A stretch of 64,000 nucleotides of DNA from Steinernema hermaphroditum (Eukaryota > Nematoda > Chromadorea > Rhabditida > Steinernematidae): assembly GCA_030435675.1 (NCBI GenBank), contig CM059624.1, positions 9,014,769 through 9,078,768 on the forward strand. Direction: 5' to 3'. The notes below the pieces were generated by a model. The model ran no database searches and was not told where the DNA came from. It saw only the letters and a program-made list of their open reading frames with translations. Below, piece after piece: positions 48,850 through 59,700 of this stretch; the first letter of the stretch is position 1, and every line of letters starts with the position of its first letter. A program made the position numbers and the translations under genes.

Positions 48850-50340
48850 ACTTATAGGATGAGACCAACTTGTAAATAGGACATCTTTCGCATTATGTAA
48901 GTTTATTTTGTATGTATCCACTCTCTAAAACGTGTACCGTACTGGTCGCCCTGTGATCCACCCAGGAATTGACAGTGTCGCGATAAGTGCTTTCAGCTCC
49001 CGAGGCGTATGAATTCGCTAAAGATTTATGTGACACTTTTTGTTTTATGTGTCCACAGTGAGTGTGCGTTTGCAATAAATTTCTTACTTTGATATCACTG
49101 AACCCTGGGGAAAGGCCGACCTGTTGGGAGTCTGAGACTTATGGTGTTGTAAGTTGTGTGTCCGCCAGTCCGCCAAAATGGACCCGGTTTCTGCTGTTAC
49201 ATTGAAAGGGCGCGAAGTGAGCACGGGCAGCCATGTTCTGTGAATGTGATGATCCTGTTGGAACTGTCGGTCCCATGCTCAGCCCTCGGCCACTTCAGTG
49301 GTGAAACCTAAGAGGCCGCGTGAGTTCCACTGGACAAACTCTCCTCAGGAATGTAATTCGTGGAAACAAAGCGATCCGTGGCGTTTCGATATTTCTCGTA
49401 ATGCGGTGGGCAAACACTCCAAAAAGTGACCGGCGAGTCGTGAACCTCTTCTTTGGATCCCACACCTCGGTGGACAAGAAGTAAGCGTGAAGATTAGAGT
49501 TTTTGTGTTTAGAGCTGATAAGCAGTGACGAGGACGTTCGTCGGCTCGAGAAGGCGGAAGTTCGTCGAGTGTAAGAGCGTTCCTCTCGACCAGGCGCGAG
49601 CAGCTTCTTGTCCGAGGGAGGGACCGGTCCCGGCCGTGGCCACCCGTCGGCCCCTCGACGCCTGCATGAGTAATGCGAGTGATACGGTCGCCGACGGCGG
49701 CCCTCGGGTCCAACCGGTTGGAGATTATCGCAAGGCGCGACGGCAAATAAGCGCCCCAAATCGCCTTTGTCCACTCGCGCGCGGCGACGAGAAAGGACGA
49801 AACTCTCGAGGCGTTGTAAAAAGAAGTGGCCGACTCATGGCAGGAATGCGCGCCGCGGGGCTCTCGGGGCCGTCTGTGAGTTAAGAGGTTCTGCGAACGT
49901 CTTTCGAGAGGTGGTCAGGGCTGCTGGAGGACCGCGAAGTAGCAAAGGCTATGGTAGAGAGCCACCGAGAGATCACGTTGTATGCAGAGATAAACCACTG
50001 CTAGAGGAAATACCTGGAAAACAGGTGTAGAAGTGGTTGGATACGGTAACTTCCATATCGAGAAAAAAGCTTTGGGTGTAGATAAGTAATTCAATTGGGA
50101 ATTAAAAAAAACAACAAAACGCAAAAGATTTCGGTGATATGTTGTTGGGTTTATTGATCAAACCAAGAATGGTCTTACGGTGCTTACCGAAACAGAAAAG
50201 TCGAAAACCTGGCTATGTCCTTTTCCGCTGTCCCACAAGTTCTCTTAAATGCCGGACTGCGGATGCTTCCGGCACCTAACTCCTTTGAGCATGTACCCCC
50301 TCTCAGTTTCTAAAAACGGCCGTCGCGAAAAAACGTACCG
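48850..50340. other. Stretch with no supportable gene between cul-5 and the Cys-rich gene
   Basis: Frames up to 159 codons occur on both strands but none shows a domain, signal peptide or consistent splicing. AATAAA at 49074 may end the cul-5 transcript. A weak structured-RNA candidate lies at 49096-49300 and is listed separately. Confidence 0.4.
49096..49300 (+). ncRNA. Candidate structured RNA (weak)
   Basis: Nested complementary ends: CACTGAA (49096-49102) pairs with TTCAGTG (49294-49300), and inside it GGCCGA (49114-49119) pairs with TCGGCC (49286-49291). Between them are GTCTGAGACT near 49129 and GCGAAGTGAG near 49212, both of which I recall in the same order in human RNase P RNA. The matching 3' strand of the P4 helix is not evident and there is no T-run terminator, so this may be chance. 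An AATAAA about 20 bp upstream could be read as a TATA-like box or as the cul-5 poly(A) signal. Confidence 0.2.
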
Positions 50341-50381
50341 AAGCCGAAGGAGACAAAGGCGACCTTTGTCTCCTTCGGCTT
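50341..50381. repeat. Perfect 19-bp hairpin with 3-base loop
   Basis: AAGCCGAAGGAGACAAAGG (50341-50359), loop CGA, then its exact reverse complement to 50381. It lies 63 bp before a TATA box on the plus strand. Confidence 0.8.
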
Positions 50382-50444
50382 TCTCTGGAATTTCTCTGGA
50401 ATCGTCGGAAGGGGCGTGGTCATCCGCGGACGGTACCTTCGGCA

Positions 50445-50450
50445 TATAAA
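50445..50450 (+). promoter_or_regulatory. TATA box of the Cys-rich secreted protein gene
   Basis: TATAAA in the context GGCATATAAAAGCG, about 300 bp upstream of the ATG at 50752 and just downstream of the hairpin. It suggests a strong conventional promoter. Confidence 0.5.
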
Positions 50451-50751
50451 AGCGCTCCGCAGTCGCCTTCAAGTCATCACCTCGGCCGGCGGCCCAGGAG
50501 CTTCTCCTCCCCTTCTTGTGGCCAATTAGCCCCTAACCTTGTTCGTATCTGAGGTGCGCGGGTGTCGCATTGTGTAAGCGACTAATCGGCCTCTCGAGCG
50601 CCCGGTGGGTCATCTGTTTGGCCTCCGTGTTTACCCACCCTCCGCTGGCTACTCAGACGCGATTCTGACCACTTCATTTCGCTCACGTGAAACGCGCCAC
50701 TTAACCCGCCGCTCGTCCTCAGAGTCGTCTTTCAGAGTCTCTGCCATCGCG

Positions 50752-51489
50752 ATGAGTCGCCTCGTCTGCGCCGTTCTCTTCGGATTCCTGGCCCTCGCCT
50801 CTGCCGCCCCCAGCGAGCCCCTTTTCGACTCGGGCGCCGCCGGCAACGGCAGCCTCCTCGTCCGCTCGAAGCGGCAGTGGGGATGTCCCGCCAATTGCTA
50901 CTCCTCCTGCTCCAGCTCCAACCAGTGCCAGGGCTACCAGACGGCCACTATGTGCGTCCAGGGCTGCTGTTGCCCTACTCCCCAGCAGGACCTCGGAAGT
51001 GAGTCACCCGTCCTCGTCCCCACACCACATACTCATTCCTATCTAGCCGCTTGCTCCGGTAAGCCCGCCGTCGCCGGATGCCTCAACGGTCTCTGCGGCC
51101 AGGGCTTCTTCTGCTCCAACAGTAACTTCTGCTGCCGCTGCCCCAACGGAGCTGAAGCCGGTACCCACAGTTTATGAGTGTTTTCCTAAGTAGCGTCCTT
51201 CAGATCGCTGCGTGAACGGAGCCTGTCCCGCGGGATACGTCTGCAACACCAACGACTTCTGCTGCCCCATCGGAGGCGGCATCGGAGGCGCTGTTGCCGG
51301 AGCCTGCATCAACGGTGAGTCACTACCGTGTCTGCAGAGTCACCATGACTTGCTGTAGGCCAGTGCGCACCCGGATTCCAGTGCGGAGCCGGAAACCTCT
51401 GCTACAAGATGGTCAACACCATCGGCGTCAACGGACAGAACGGCGGATTCAATGGATTTGGTGGACAAGGTGTATTTGGAGGAAAATAA
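50752..51489 (+). CDS. Secreted cysteine-rich protein with tandem CC modules
   Basis: The start at 50752 gives a clear signal peptide (LVCAVLFGFLALASAAPS) and a dibasic RSKR before the mature part, which suggests processing. An opening Cys block (WGCPANCYSSCSSSNQCQG) is followed by modules of the form C-x-N-G-x-C-x2-G-x2-C-x6-C: CLNGLCGQGFFCSNSNFCC, CVNGACPAGYVCNTNDFCC and CINGQCAPGFQCGAGNLCY. Modules are separated by short introns, roughly one per exon, as expected if the gene grew by exon duplication. The tail is Gly-rich (GFNGFGGQGVFGGK). Such modules are common in nematode extracellular and cuticle-associated proteins. No specific function is assigned. Confidence 0.78.
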
Positions 51490-52609
51490 GGAAGAAGCGA
51501 AGAAGCCCGCAGATGTCTGTAAAAATTGCTGAGTTTGTCGCCTTCGCTAATTTATCTTAACTTATTGTCCAGTTCTCGTCTCTCTCCTGTTGTATCCTTC
51601 TTTTGTCCTAACTTATTGAGCAAATGAGAAGTAAACGTCTTTTCAACCTCCGAGCAACTGCACTTTGCCATATTTGAAAGAGTGGCTTGCTTTGTGTCGG
51701 TTCGTTTGTTTCGTTCTTGGTCACTTTAGCCGACGAAATACGATGTTCAGCGGCTCCTGAACTATGGTTACGAAAGACTGGCCGAGTGGACCTTCGACCA
51801 GGTGAAACTCCAGGTCCGTGTAAGCACAACGCACAACGTTTAGTGTATCCTAATAGTTAAAGTGACTTATCAGTTTATTTTAATTGCCACGCTTCCGCAC
51901 AGACAGTGGCAAAGACCTCCTCAAAGTGTAGCTGGTCAAAATCAGATATGTACAGTCGAGAACGAACAGGCTAAGTCAATTAGCCTTCACACGAATCCAT
52001 AAAATAGATCGTTTCCAAGAATTCTGGGGCCATTCTTTCATTACTTAGTGGCAGCACCGTTTCGCTCTCAACACCTCAATTTCCCAACCCAGTCACAATT
52101 AGTCAAGAATTCTGATTTTCTTATTCCACACGTCTGATGGAAATGTGGACTCACTTCTCATGTTCTCTTTCAAAAAACAGATCTGGACCTGGTAGCTCGC
52201 ACTTCACATCAACATAAGAGATTGGCGAGAACATTCGTTGGCTACCAAAGATTGCTGAAAGCGCATAGGTTCCTCGCAAACGATTGCGAAGACGAAGAAC
52301 CACGAGATCTGCGTTGTGTTCCCTGGAACCAGATTAGGCAACTTGTCGTGTATCTTTCATTGCGCACCTTAAAAGAGGTAAACAGCACTTTACAGTGGAG
52401 CAATCACAGTGATCTTTGGACAGTGATCTTCAGCAAACCACCTTGCCTGCACGTCGAACGAGAAGCGCACTCGGTTCTCACGCAATCAGCACACATATGA
52501 CGCCATAAATTGCGCAGTTCTTCGTTTTTCCCATCGCCGAAGACCGATCGCCCCGTGAAACCATAAAAACTGGAGATCTATTTGAATAAAACACAACAAC
52601 TCAACAAGA
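51490..52609. other. Intergenic stretch
   Basis: A/T-rich, with a 92-codon plus-strand frame at 52222-52500 that lacks recognisable features. I see no supported gene. Confidence 0.4.
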
Positions 52610-53633
52610 TCATTCGAGATCGAAGTCCGATGAGTCTTCACCCGCCGAATCTTCCCATCCTTCCATTTCGATCAAATCGTCGTCTTCAGCCTTCTCATGT
52701 TCCTTTGGCCGACTTCCACCTGCAACCATGTCTTCAGCCTTCTTCCTCATATAGTTCCTCGCCTGGCGGACAGACGCGTTGTAGTAATCCCGTAGAACGC
52801 CAGGATATCTTATGTTGAACATCGAAAGAACTTGCTGAGCGACATTGGTCTAAACGTTGACGTATTACCACCGAATACGCACGACAACAAACACCTTGAA
52901 GGCACAACTCAGCTTGTCCCTTCGGCGCTGTTGGCACACGGCGTAAAAATCCATCATATCAGTTAAGTGGCTATCCATCACGGCAAATAGCGTGTTCACA
53001 ACGTCGACACTGAGTTCGTCGTATCCCACATGCTGGGCCAGAAGGAAAATCGCTGATCGGGTCACTTCGGCACATTGACCTTCGTTCAGGGAAGGCAAAT
53101 GCTGAACTTCTCTGAAAATGGCCAGATGCACACGATGTAAATTGAAGACTATCATACATCCTGTTGGGATCCGGCGGCCGTTTACTTGTATTCTCCACGG
53201 GTATTGGCGGATATCTGCTTTTGTGTTCACTTCGACAGAAACGTTGCAATTCTATGGAGTGTAGAAGGACAGGATCGAAGAAGATCTCCGTTGAAGTCAG
53301 ATTCTGCGCCCTGGAACGGAAGATTAAGACTGATATACTATAACAGCTCTGGATGGTCAGACCCTCTTAGTCTCAAACTACGAAATACCTTGACAATAAC
53401 TGTTGCTCCCCGGAGAACAAGTCCGCATCACGACCTAACGTTGAAAAACAACGTTCCATAGCAAACTCTTCAAGGTCGACCGACCTTCACTTCGTCTTTC
53501 AAAGGTGTTTTTCGCAAAATAATGATACAAAATTTTAGAAAATGAGATGAACTTACGCTTCCTCGGTTTGCGGACCATTTTCGAAAAACTTCTGGGCTAG
53601 CGCGCCGCTCGTGGAAGGCACTTCGGAGTTCAT
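52610..53633 (-). CDS. Putative protein with bromodomain-associated histone-fold-like segment
   Basis: Model is partial. The start at 53633 gives MNSEVPSTSGALAQKFFENG, with a good GTAAGT donor. The middle exons (53260-53560) cannot be joined uniquely. The main exon contains VSVEVNTKADIRQYPWRIQ and then CAEVTRSAIFLLAQHVGYDE followed by LSVDVVNTLFAVMDSHLTDM, a helix-loop-helix stretch like the BTP histone fold of TAF8, TAF3 or SUPT7L. After a 45-bp intron the last exon starts TNVAQQVLSMFNIRYPGVLR and ends in an acidic tail (EDDDLIEMEGWEDSAGEDSS). Acidic tail plus BTP-like fold would suit a TFIID or SAGA subunit, which is inference. It shares a 233-bp intergenic region with divergent unc-76. Confidence 0.45.
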
Positions 53634-53866
53634 TCGGAGCGATCTGAAAAAACGGCCAAAAGCGATTCAGAATCGGCACAGCTGCATGGAAGGCATCTTC
53701 GGCGATGGCGCGAAAAGAAAGGGGCGGGACTTGGCGGGACCGCGGCGGGGCAGCTGGGCTGCGGGCGTTCAGTGTCGATAGCGCCGCCGCGGACTCTCCG
53801 CCGCCGCCGCTCTGAGCTCATTAGCCTATTCGAGGAGCGTAACATCGCCATCGTCGTCATAGAAGT
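53634..53866. promoter_or_regulatory. Compact bidirectional promoter region
   Basis: 233 bp separate the start codons of two divergent genes. The sequence is GC-rich with GGCGGGAC-type repeats near 53720-53750 and no TATA box. Confidence 0.5.
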
Positions 53867-56800
53867 ATGGTCATAGAGTCGGAAACGATGGATTCGGATG
53901 ACCTCCGGGTGCCCAATGTGCCGCTGGCGTCCATCGACGAGGACCACGATTCGCTGAAGAACGGGTAGGTGACACGGTTTGCGTCTTCTCCATGCTAATT
54001 ACCCACGTCATGAACCGAGTGCGCCAATTGTGCGCGCAAAACGACCGATTCCCAACATCTGCGTCCTGTTTGGGCAAATCTCGGCTAACGCGCCGACCGT
54101 CAGATGGATTTTCGCTGCGCGAAAGAAGGGAATCGCGTGGCGATACGAAAGTTGCGCGACATTATACGCGCTTGGATACTTTCTTTTGTACTCAGCCGCT
54201 AGGCGTAGCGAGCAATCGTTCGCGCGCAACTCGATACCCTCGCTGTAGCCAGCACAACAAACAACTTCTGTGGATTATCGACATTTCCATCTTTTCTTTT
54301 CAGCATCACAACCGAAGACCTTCTGAACAACGCTTCGCCGTCGTCACTCTCCAGTGTTGACTACGAGGAGGCTGCACGACTTTCGGAATCTCTGGAAGAC
54401 CTCGTCGGCACTTTTGACCAGAAGATCAACCACTGCCTCAAGGACCTGGACGCTCAGACTCAGCAGATGGCGCCCGTGCAGATCAGAACACAAGACGAGG
54501 TCATGTCCGAGAGCCAGTAAGTCCCTACGCTTTGTTTATTCTCCGGCGGTAGCCGGGGGTCATCCGGGGTCCCACTTCATCGCCGCGTTTCTGTTTGTCC
54601 TCCAGCGATTGACTCTAGTTGTGGCCGCTTTTGACTCTCTTTGGGGTGCGCTTTCCGGAATCGATCGAAGACGTCGCTGCAAGAACAACTAGAGTCGGCA
54701 TCCAATTCGCTCGAGGAGATTACCCGAAAAGAGCGCCGAATTTACATAATCATAGCGCCGTCCACTGTCGGAATCCCCCTCCGGGCACTGCGCGGACGAT
54801 TACTTTCGCCGATACTCGCTCGCAACACACCCGCATCCCCCACGATAATCTCATTTCCCTCAAGGCTTCGAGTGCTGTTCCCCCTTGTCTGCAGACCGCA
54901 GAAACACATGTCCGGAAAGTGCCTACAAACAGGGACTCACTAGAACACAGGATGTCTTCCTAGGAGCGCACTGTGCCGAGGAGTAACGGTTATGCATTTC
55001 AGAGTATGGTGGACGTTGACAGGCAACTACGGCAATATACTCCCGTTGGACTACTCGAAGTCGCTCACGCGGCGGCACCAGCTCGAGTCCTTAAATCTTG
55101 CGAAAGAGGTATGCGTTATTCTGTGGGGGCGCTTCGGTGTTTGTCGCCTCCCTTCTCTCCCGCAAATTGCGCATTGATTTGGCACGTTGCCGGAAGCACA
55201 AAAGCTTCTTCTTCGACGGCGCCGCCGTCCTCCTCTGATGCATTTTCTGTTATTCATTGAATAGGACAAAAATTGTTCGGCCCACGGAGTGGATGAAGCG
55301 GAGCTTATTAATTGTTAATCGAAGAGTCCCTTAGTCGGGAAACGAGTAGAGTGCCCTCCGAACGGACGGAAGTGCCCGCTTCAAAACAGAACGTCGTCAC
55401 CGCATAGGACTACCGTAGTCTGTGTGTTCAGAATATTTGCGCACTTATAGAAGTACCTTCCCTTCGATTCCGGCGCTTTTAAGTGATAAACTAGGCTCCT
55501 AGAGGAGACTGCTTCTCATATCGATTACGGCCCCGTCCTCCCCGGCTTGGCTTTGCCACAACACCCTCGGTCGCGCGGCACTTTTTCGCGTCCTAATGAA
55601 TTGACGGCTAGCTTTAATTAGCGCTAATTAACCCATCGCCTCGGCGGCGTCCCTCTGCGAGCCCGCTGCGCGTGGGTCAGCCGACGATTTCCAATTAATT
55701 ATGCGGATTCCACACCCGAAGACCGGTCGCCTGGGATTGAGCGCGCCGCCGCCGAGGATGACTCATCCGAAGTCGGCGTCTCCTTCCCTCGCAGCGTCTT
55801 TGATCGCCCGAAAGCGTTCCGCGTCGGCGAGGAAAAAGCGCGGACGAGGAGAAGAAGAGAGATGATACTCTGAATGAGACCAAGGGGATTGCTGCCTGCA
55901 TTATATGGCCTGGGTTACGACTAGCGGAGACAATAGCGATGCGCCGAATTACCATATGCAAGAAGTCGTTTCAGGAAGCCCGAGAGTCGGTGAGTGACGC
56001 CGGACTCGACATGGCAGAGGAAGAAGACCTGAGGCACACGATGGACATGCATCAGTTGGTGGCGCAGCACAGTCTCCTCAGTGGGGAGTCGCCCCCTCAG
56101 ACGGCTGACCAAGTTATCGAGGAGATCGATCAAATGCTTCAGGTAAGGACAGCTGCTTGATACCGATTGATCATCGGCCGGGGTTCGTTCTCACATTACA
56201 ACCGAAAGAGGTATTTTTTGTCCGAAAATCGCCGCAATTTGCAATTTACGACGCCGTGTTCGTTTGTGGAGTGTTTGTCCGAAGATTGGGGAACCTTTCG
56301 AATGGGAGGAAATGCTAAGGTGCAGAAAATGGCCTCTTCCAAAGGTCAAGAAATACAAAGTTTTGGAAAATTCTATTCATGTTCTGAACATTCAGAATGA
56401 GAGCTAATGCAGAGTTCTGAGCTAAGCATTTTTATCACATAGAATAATATTTTCGTTTCAGTCGTGCGACTTCACGGGCTCAATGATGACAGATCGGACG
56501 ATGGAGTCCGTGGACAGCATGTACTCTTCGATGCGTTCGCCGTATCCCGCGTCGAATCCAGAGAATCTCGAGTCGAAGATGATGAAGCAGGCCGCCGCTC
56601 TCACCGCCTCCCCTGAAAGTAAGTTATCTTCGTGTCCACTACTCCAAACACTACCGTTCACTTCTTCTAACTACTTTTGCGCCATTCAGGATTGAGTGGT
56701 GAGTCCGAGTATGACCCATTCTTTCTCACTGACGGAGCCACAGGTCAACCATTTTGTTTGTGTTTCGTTGTGTGGTCGTCCAGTGCAGATGATTTCTCAT

Positions 56801-57415
56801 TTCTTCTTCGCTTCACTGCACCGCTCTGTCCTCTTTTCACTTCTGTTGCCATTTCGTCAGAGACGTGAACTCCTCCGTTTCAGAACTGGAATCGCTCTCC
56901 GCGAGTGCCCTTGTCTCCCTGCAAGCGGAAATGGAGCAGCTGATACGCGTCTACAACGAAAGCCTCGTCGAGCAGTTGGCGCACAGAGACGAGCTGGACT
57001 TCGAAAAGGTTTCTTTTACGCACCTTTCCGATCCCTACTCGTGTGTTTTAGGAACTAAAAAATACGTTTATCTCCCAGCTCCTGGCCCTGCAGAACCGGA
57101 AAAGACAGTTCCAGAACGAAAGGAAACGAAAAGGACTCAAAATGGACCAAAGCAGTATGCCGCAGTTCATGACTGCTTCTATCCCCTTCGACGACACGGT
57201 TCCTATGGTGGACAACGCCACGCTCCAACTGCTCATCAAAATCCTGAAAGCTATCGACGAAGATAGTCCGTCAGTGCCCAGTATGCTCACAGATTATATC
57301 CTCACAGGTACGTGTCCGACCATCCCTGACGCTTATTTTCGATCCCATTACAGTAGTGTGCCCTTCGACGAATTCCTCGATGATCGTCGGATCGGGCGGA
57401 AGTCTTCTCAGCTAG
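53867..57415 (+). CDS. unc-76: Fasciculation and elongation protein UNC-76/FEZ
   Basis: FEZ-family kinesin-1 adaptor needed for axon outgrowth and bundling. The start at 53867 gives MVIESETMDSDDLRVPNVPL. Following exons carry ESLEDLVGTFDQKINHCLKD, then LTGNYGNILPLDYSKSLTRR (a FEZ signature), KSFQEARESVSDAGLDMAEE and TADQVIEEIDQMLQ. The conserved coiled coil is VYNESLVEQLAHRDELDFEK spliced to ELKNTFISQLLALQNRKRQF. The C-terminus is ATLQLLIKILKAIDEDSPSV, TDYILT, and after the last intron VVCPSTNSSMIVG to the stop at 57415. Introns are unusually long for the window (several of 300-800 bp). Exon edges around 54520-54990 are uncertain. The coding end lies about 290 bp before the fold-back transposon. 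Confidence 0.9.
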
Positions 57416-58169
57416 GCGTGCTTCGTTTAATGCTTTCCCGGTGCTTCCGCTTGGTCACGCTTTTGAACTTTCTAGTCCTTCTTCTTCAGCTGCAGTGCTC
57501 ATATAACGCCGAACTGTTCACGAGAGATCTCGTCATTGTTGATGTCCAATGTCAGCTTTAGATTCCAAACCAGTTGTATTTATAAATCTATGTACCTACA
57601 CTCATCACCTTGTTCCGTGTTCTTCTTTCTGCCACGTAACCAGAAAAGTCGCCGTCACAGAGAGTTTGACGTATATTTCAACATTAGCAAATCTCGCTTT
57701 TGTTTAAAGGGACACGGTCATGGCGAAAAAAAGTTTTTTGAAAAATCTGAAAATTTTTCTACCCCCCCCCCCCCATTTTCGGGGTCGCCGAAAACGATGG
57801 TGAAATCGGTTTCTCGCGAAACCCATTAGTTTCCAAGAAATAGACCTTAGGTGGGGGCATGTGATTTACTACGGGTTTCGAGGCGATGTGCTGGTCCCAG
57901 CACGATATGCTTGAAGAGTCAGCGGCGGCGTACTGTAGCTCCCTCTTTCTTCCTGGTGTAAGATTCGAGAGCAGCCACGATATTTATTTCCGCGATACGT
58001 AAACAGTGTTGCGATGACATAGATGTTGTGTTTGTGGCGAAGCTACTGACTCTCTTCGTAGTTTTCCTACTGATGCCGATGAGCGTGAAAGCTGGATTGA
58101 AGCGCTGACGCTGCGCCAATATCCGGATCTCCTCCGCAGTATCTCATCGCGAATAGGGCAGTCCTACGG

Positions 58170-58880
58170 TTAACACGCGACCGAAAGCCCGAAATCGCCG
58201 GAACAAATTGCTCCCCCACTAACCCGAGACTGGCTGCACCATTTCCAACGTTCACAAGAGCAGTGGTAGCCGATTGACGAGCCTTTTCGAAATTCCCTCC
58301 CGTTCTCCTCCAGAGGTGTGCTGCACAAAGGACAGCGAATCAGCTTGAGAAGTTGTTTGAGCTGTTTCCACTCGAGAAGAAAAAATCGCTTGCCGTCAAC
58401 AAGCTCAGAATTTTGTATTATCTCCTCTGGGCTATCTTCCTCATCGCTACTTTCATCAACAAATTGTAGAGCTTGTGGACGGCATTTCCTACGAGCGTGC
58501 TGCGCAGAAATATCAGACATGATGTCGTCAATGTTTCCCCCCAAAATGCTCGTTTGTGAATTAGACGACTGAGGCGGTGAAAGAGCGCGCTTGCGAAGAC
58601 CAACCGCAGGTGCGAAAGCATTCGGAGGCGTGTACGGAATAGGCAAAGTTCCACTTACCAGTAATCCCCGATCGTAAGTCCGGTATGTGGACGATCTGCT
58701 GTACGATTCCTGTGGAAAGTGACGGCTGCAAATGCGTGGACGAGACATCGATGAGATACTGCGGAGGAGATCCGGATATTGGCGCAGCGTCAGCGCTTCA
58801 ATCCAGCTTTCACGCTCATCGGCATCAGTAGGAAAACTACGAAGAGAGTCAGTGGCTTCGCCACAAACACAACATCTATG
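58170..58880 (-). pseudogene. THAP-domain transposon protein fragment
   Basis: Frame of about 236 codons without an ATG at its head (a TGA precedes it). It opens with a full C2CH THAP pattern: C-x2-C, then 44 residues containing RSFPTDADERESWIEALTL, then ICSRHF. This is followed by a TLPIPYTPPNAF stretch, an acidic linker (VDESSDEEDSPEE), and a second small Cys block CPLCSTPL and HCSCERWKWCSQS of a kind seen in transposon-derived proteins. The catalytic region of a transposase is missing. The N-terminal half of the finger is also present in opposite orientation at about 57990-58140. Confidence 0.65.
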
Positions 58881-58953
58881 TCATCGCAACACTGTTTACG
58901 TATCGCGGAAACAAAATTCGCTACTCTCGAATCTTATGGCTCTTTCACAAGCT

Positions 58954-59327
58954 CACCGTCACCGTCACCGTCACCGTCACCGTCACCGTCACCGTCACCG
59001 TCACCGTCACCGTCACCGTCACCGTCACCGTCACCGTCACCGTCACCGTCACCGTCACCGTCACCGTCACCGTCACCGTCACCGTCACCGTCACCGTCAC
59101 CGTCACCGTCACCGTCACCGTCACCGTCACCGTCACCGTCACCGTCACCGTCACCGTCACCGTCACCGTCACCGTCACCGTCACCGTCACCGTCACCGTC
59201 ACCGTCACCGTCACCGTCACCGTCACCGTCACCGTCACCGTCACCGTCACCGTCACCGTCACCGTCACCGTCACCGTCACCGTCACCGTCACCGTCACCG
59301 TCACCGTCACCGTCACCGTCACCGTCA
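58954..59327 (+). repeat. Hexanucleotide microsatellite (CACCGT)n, about 62 copies
   Basis: About 373 bp of uninterrupted CACCGT with no visible substitution, followed by degenerate CACCGT/GCCGTC variants to about 59500 and their reverse complements at about 59650-59850. All phases are open, giving artefactual RHRHRH, SPSPSP, GDGDGD and VTVTVT frames. Confidence 0.95.
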
Positions 59328-59458
59328 AAACGGCGAGAAAGGCGTTTCGATTTTTTGCGTTCACATGCGACCGCCGTCACCGTCACCGTTACCGGCGCCG
59401 GCGCCGGCGCCGTTTTTTGATGCGTGTTCATAAGCTCGCCGTCACCGTCACCGTCGCC

Positions 59459-59700
59459 GTCACCGTTTTATGTTCACATTGCCACCGGCGCCGTCACCGT
59501 CAGGGTGGTCCCACCACGATTTGCCTGATATGTCAATGTTTAGTCCTTTTTTAGGAAATGTCATAAGTTCAGCCAGGTCGCCGAACCTGTGACATTTCCT
59601 AAAAATGGACTAAACATTGACATATCAGGCAAATCGTGGTGGGACCACCCTGACGGTGACGGCGCCGGTGGCAATGTGAACATAAAACGGTGACGGCGAC
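59459..59700. repeat. Inner fold-back repeat inside the transposon
   Basis: Arms of about 110 bp (59459-59567 and 59590-59700), with core GATTTGCCTGATATGTCAAT and its complement, around a spacer of about 20 bases. It nests wholly within the larger element. Confidence 0.75.

Noticed and set aside
49140..49245. Minus-strand 31-codon frame starting MAARAHFAPF after an acceptor-like CACAG
   Set aside because: Too short, no recognisable feature, and it overlaps the structured-RNA candidate on the other strand.
49295..49884. Frames of 119-159 codons on both strands
   Set aside because: No domain, conflicting strands, and no neighbouring exons that would extend them.
52222..52500. 92-codon plus-strand frame between the Cys-rich gene and the BTP-like gene
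   Set aside because: No signal peptide, domain or splice partners; left as intergenic.
58732..59433. Frames of 140-233 codons reading RHRHRH, SPSPSP, GDGDGD and VTVTVT
   Set aside because: They are translations of the CACCGT array in all phases on both strands, not proteins.
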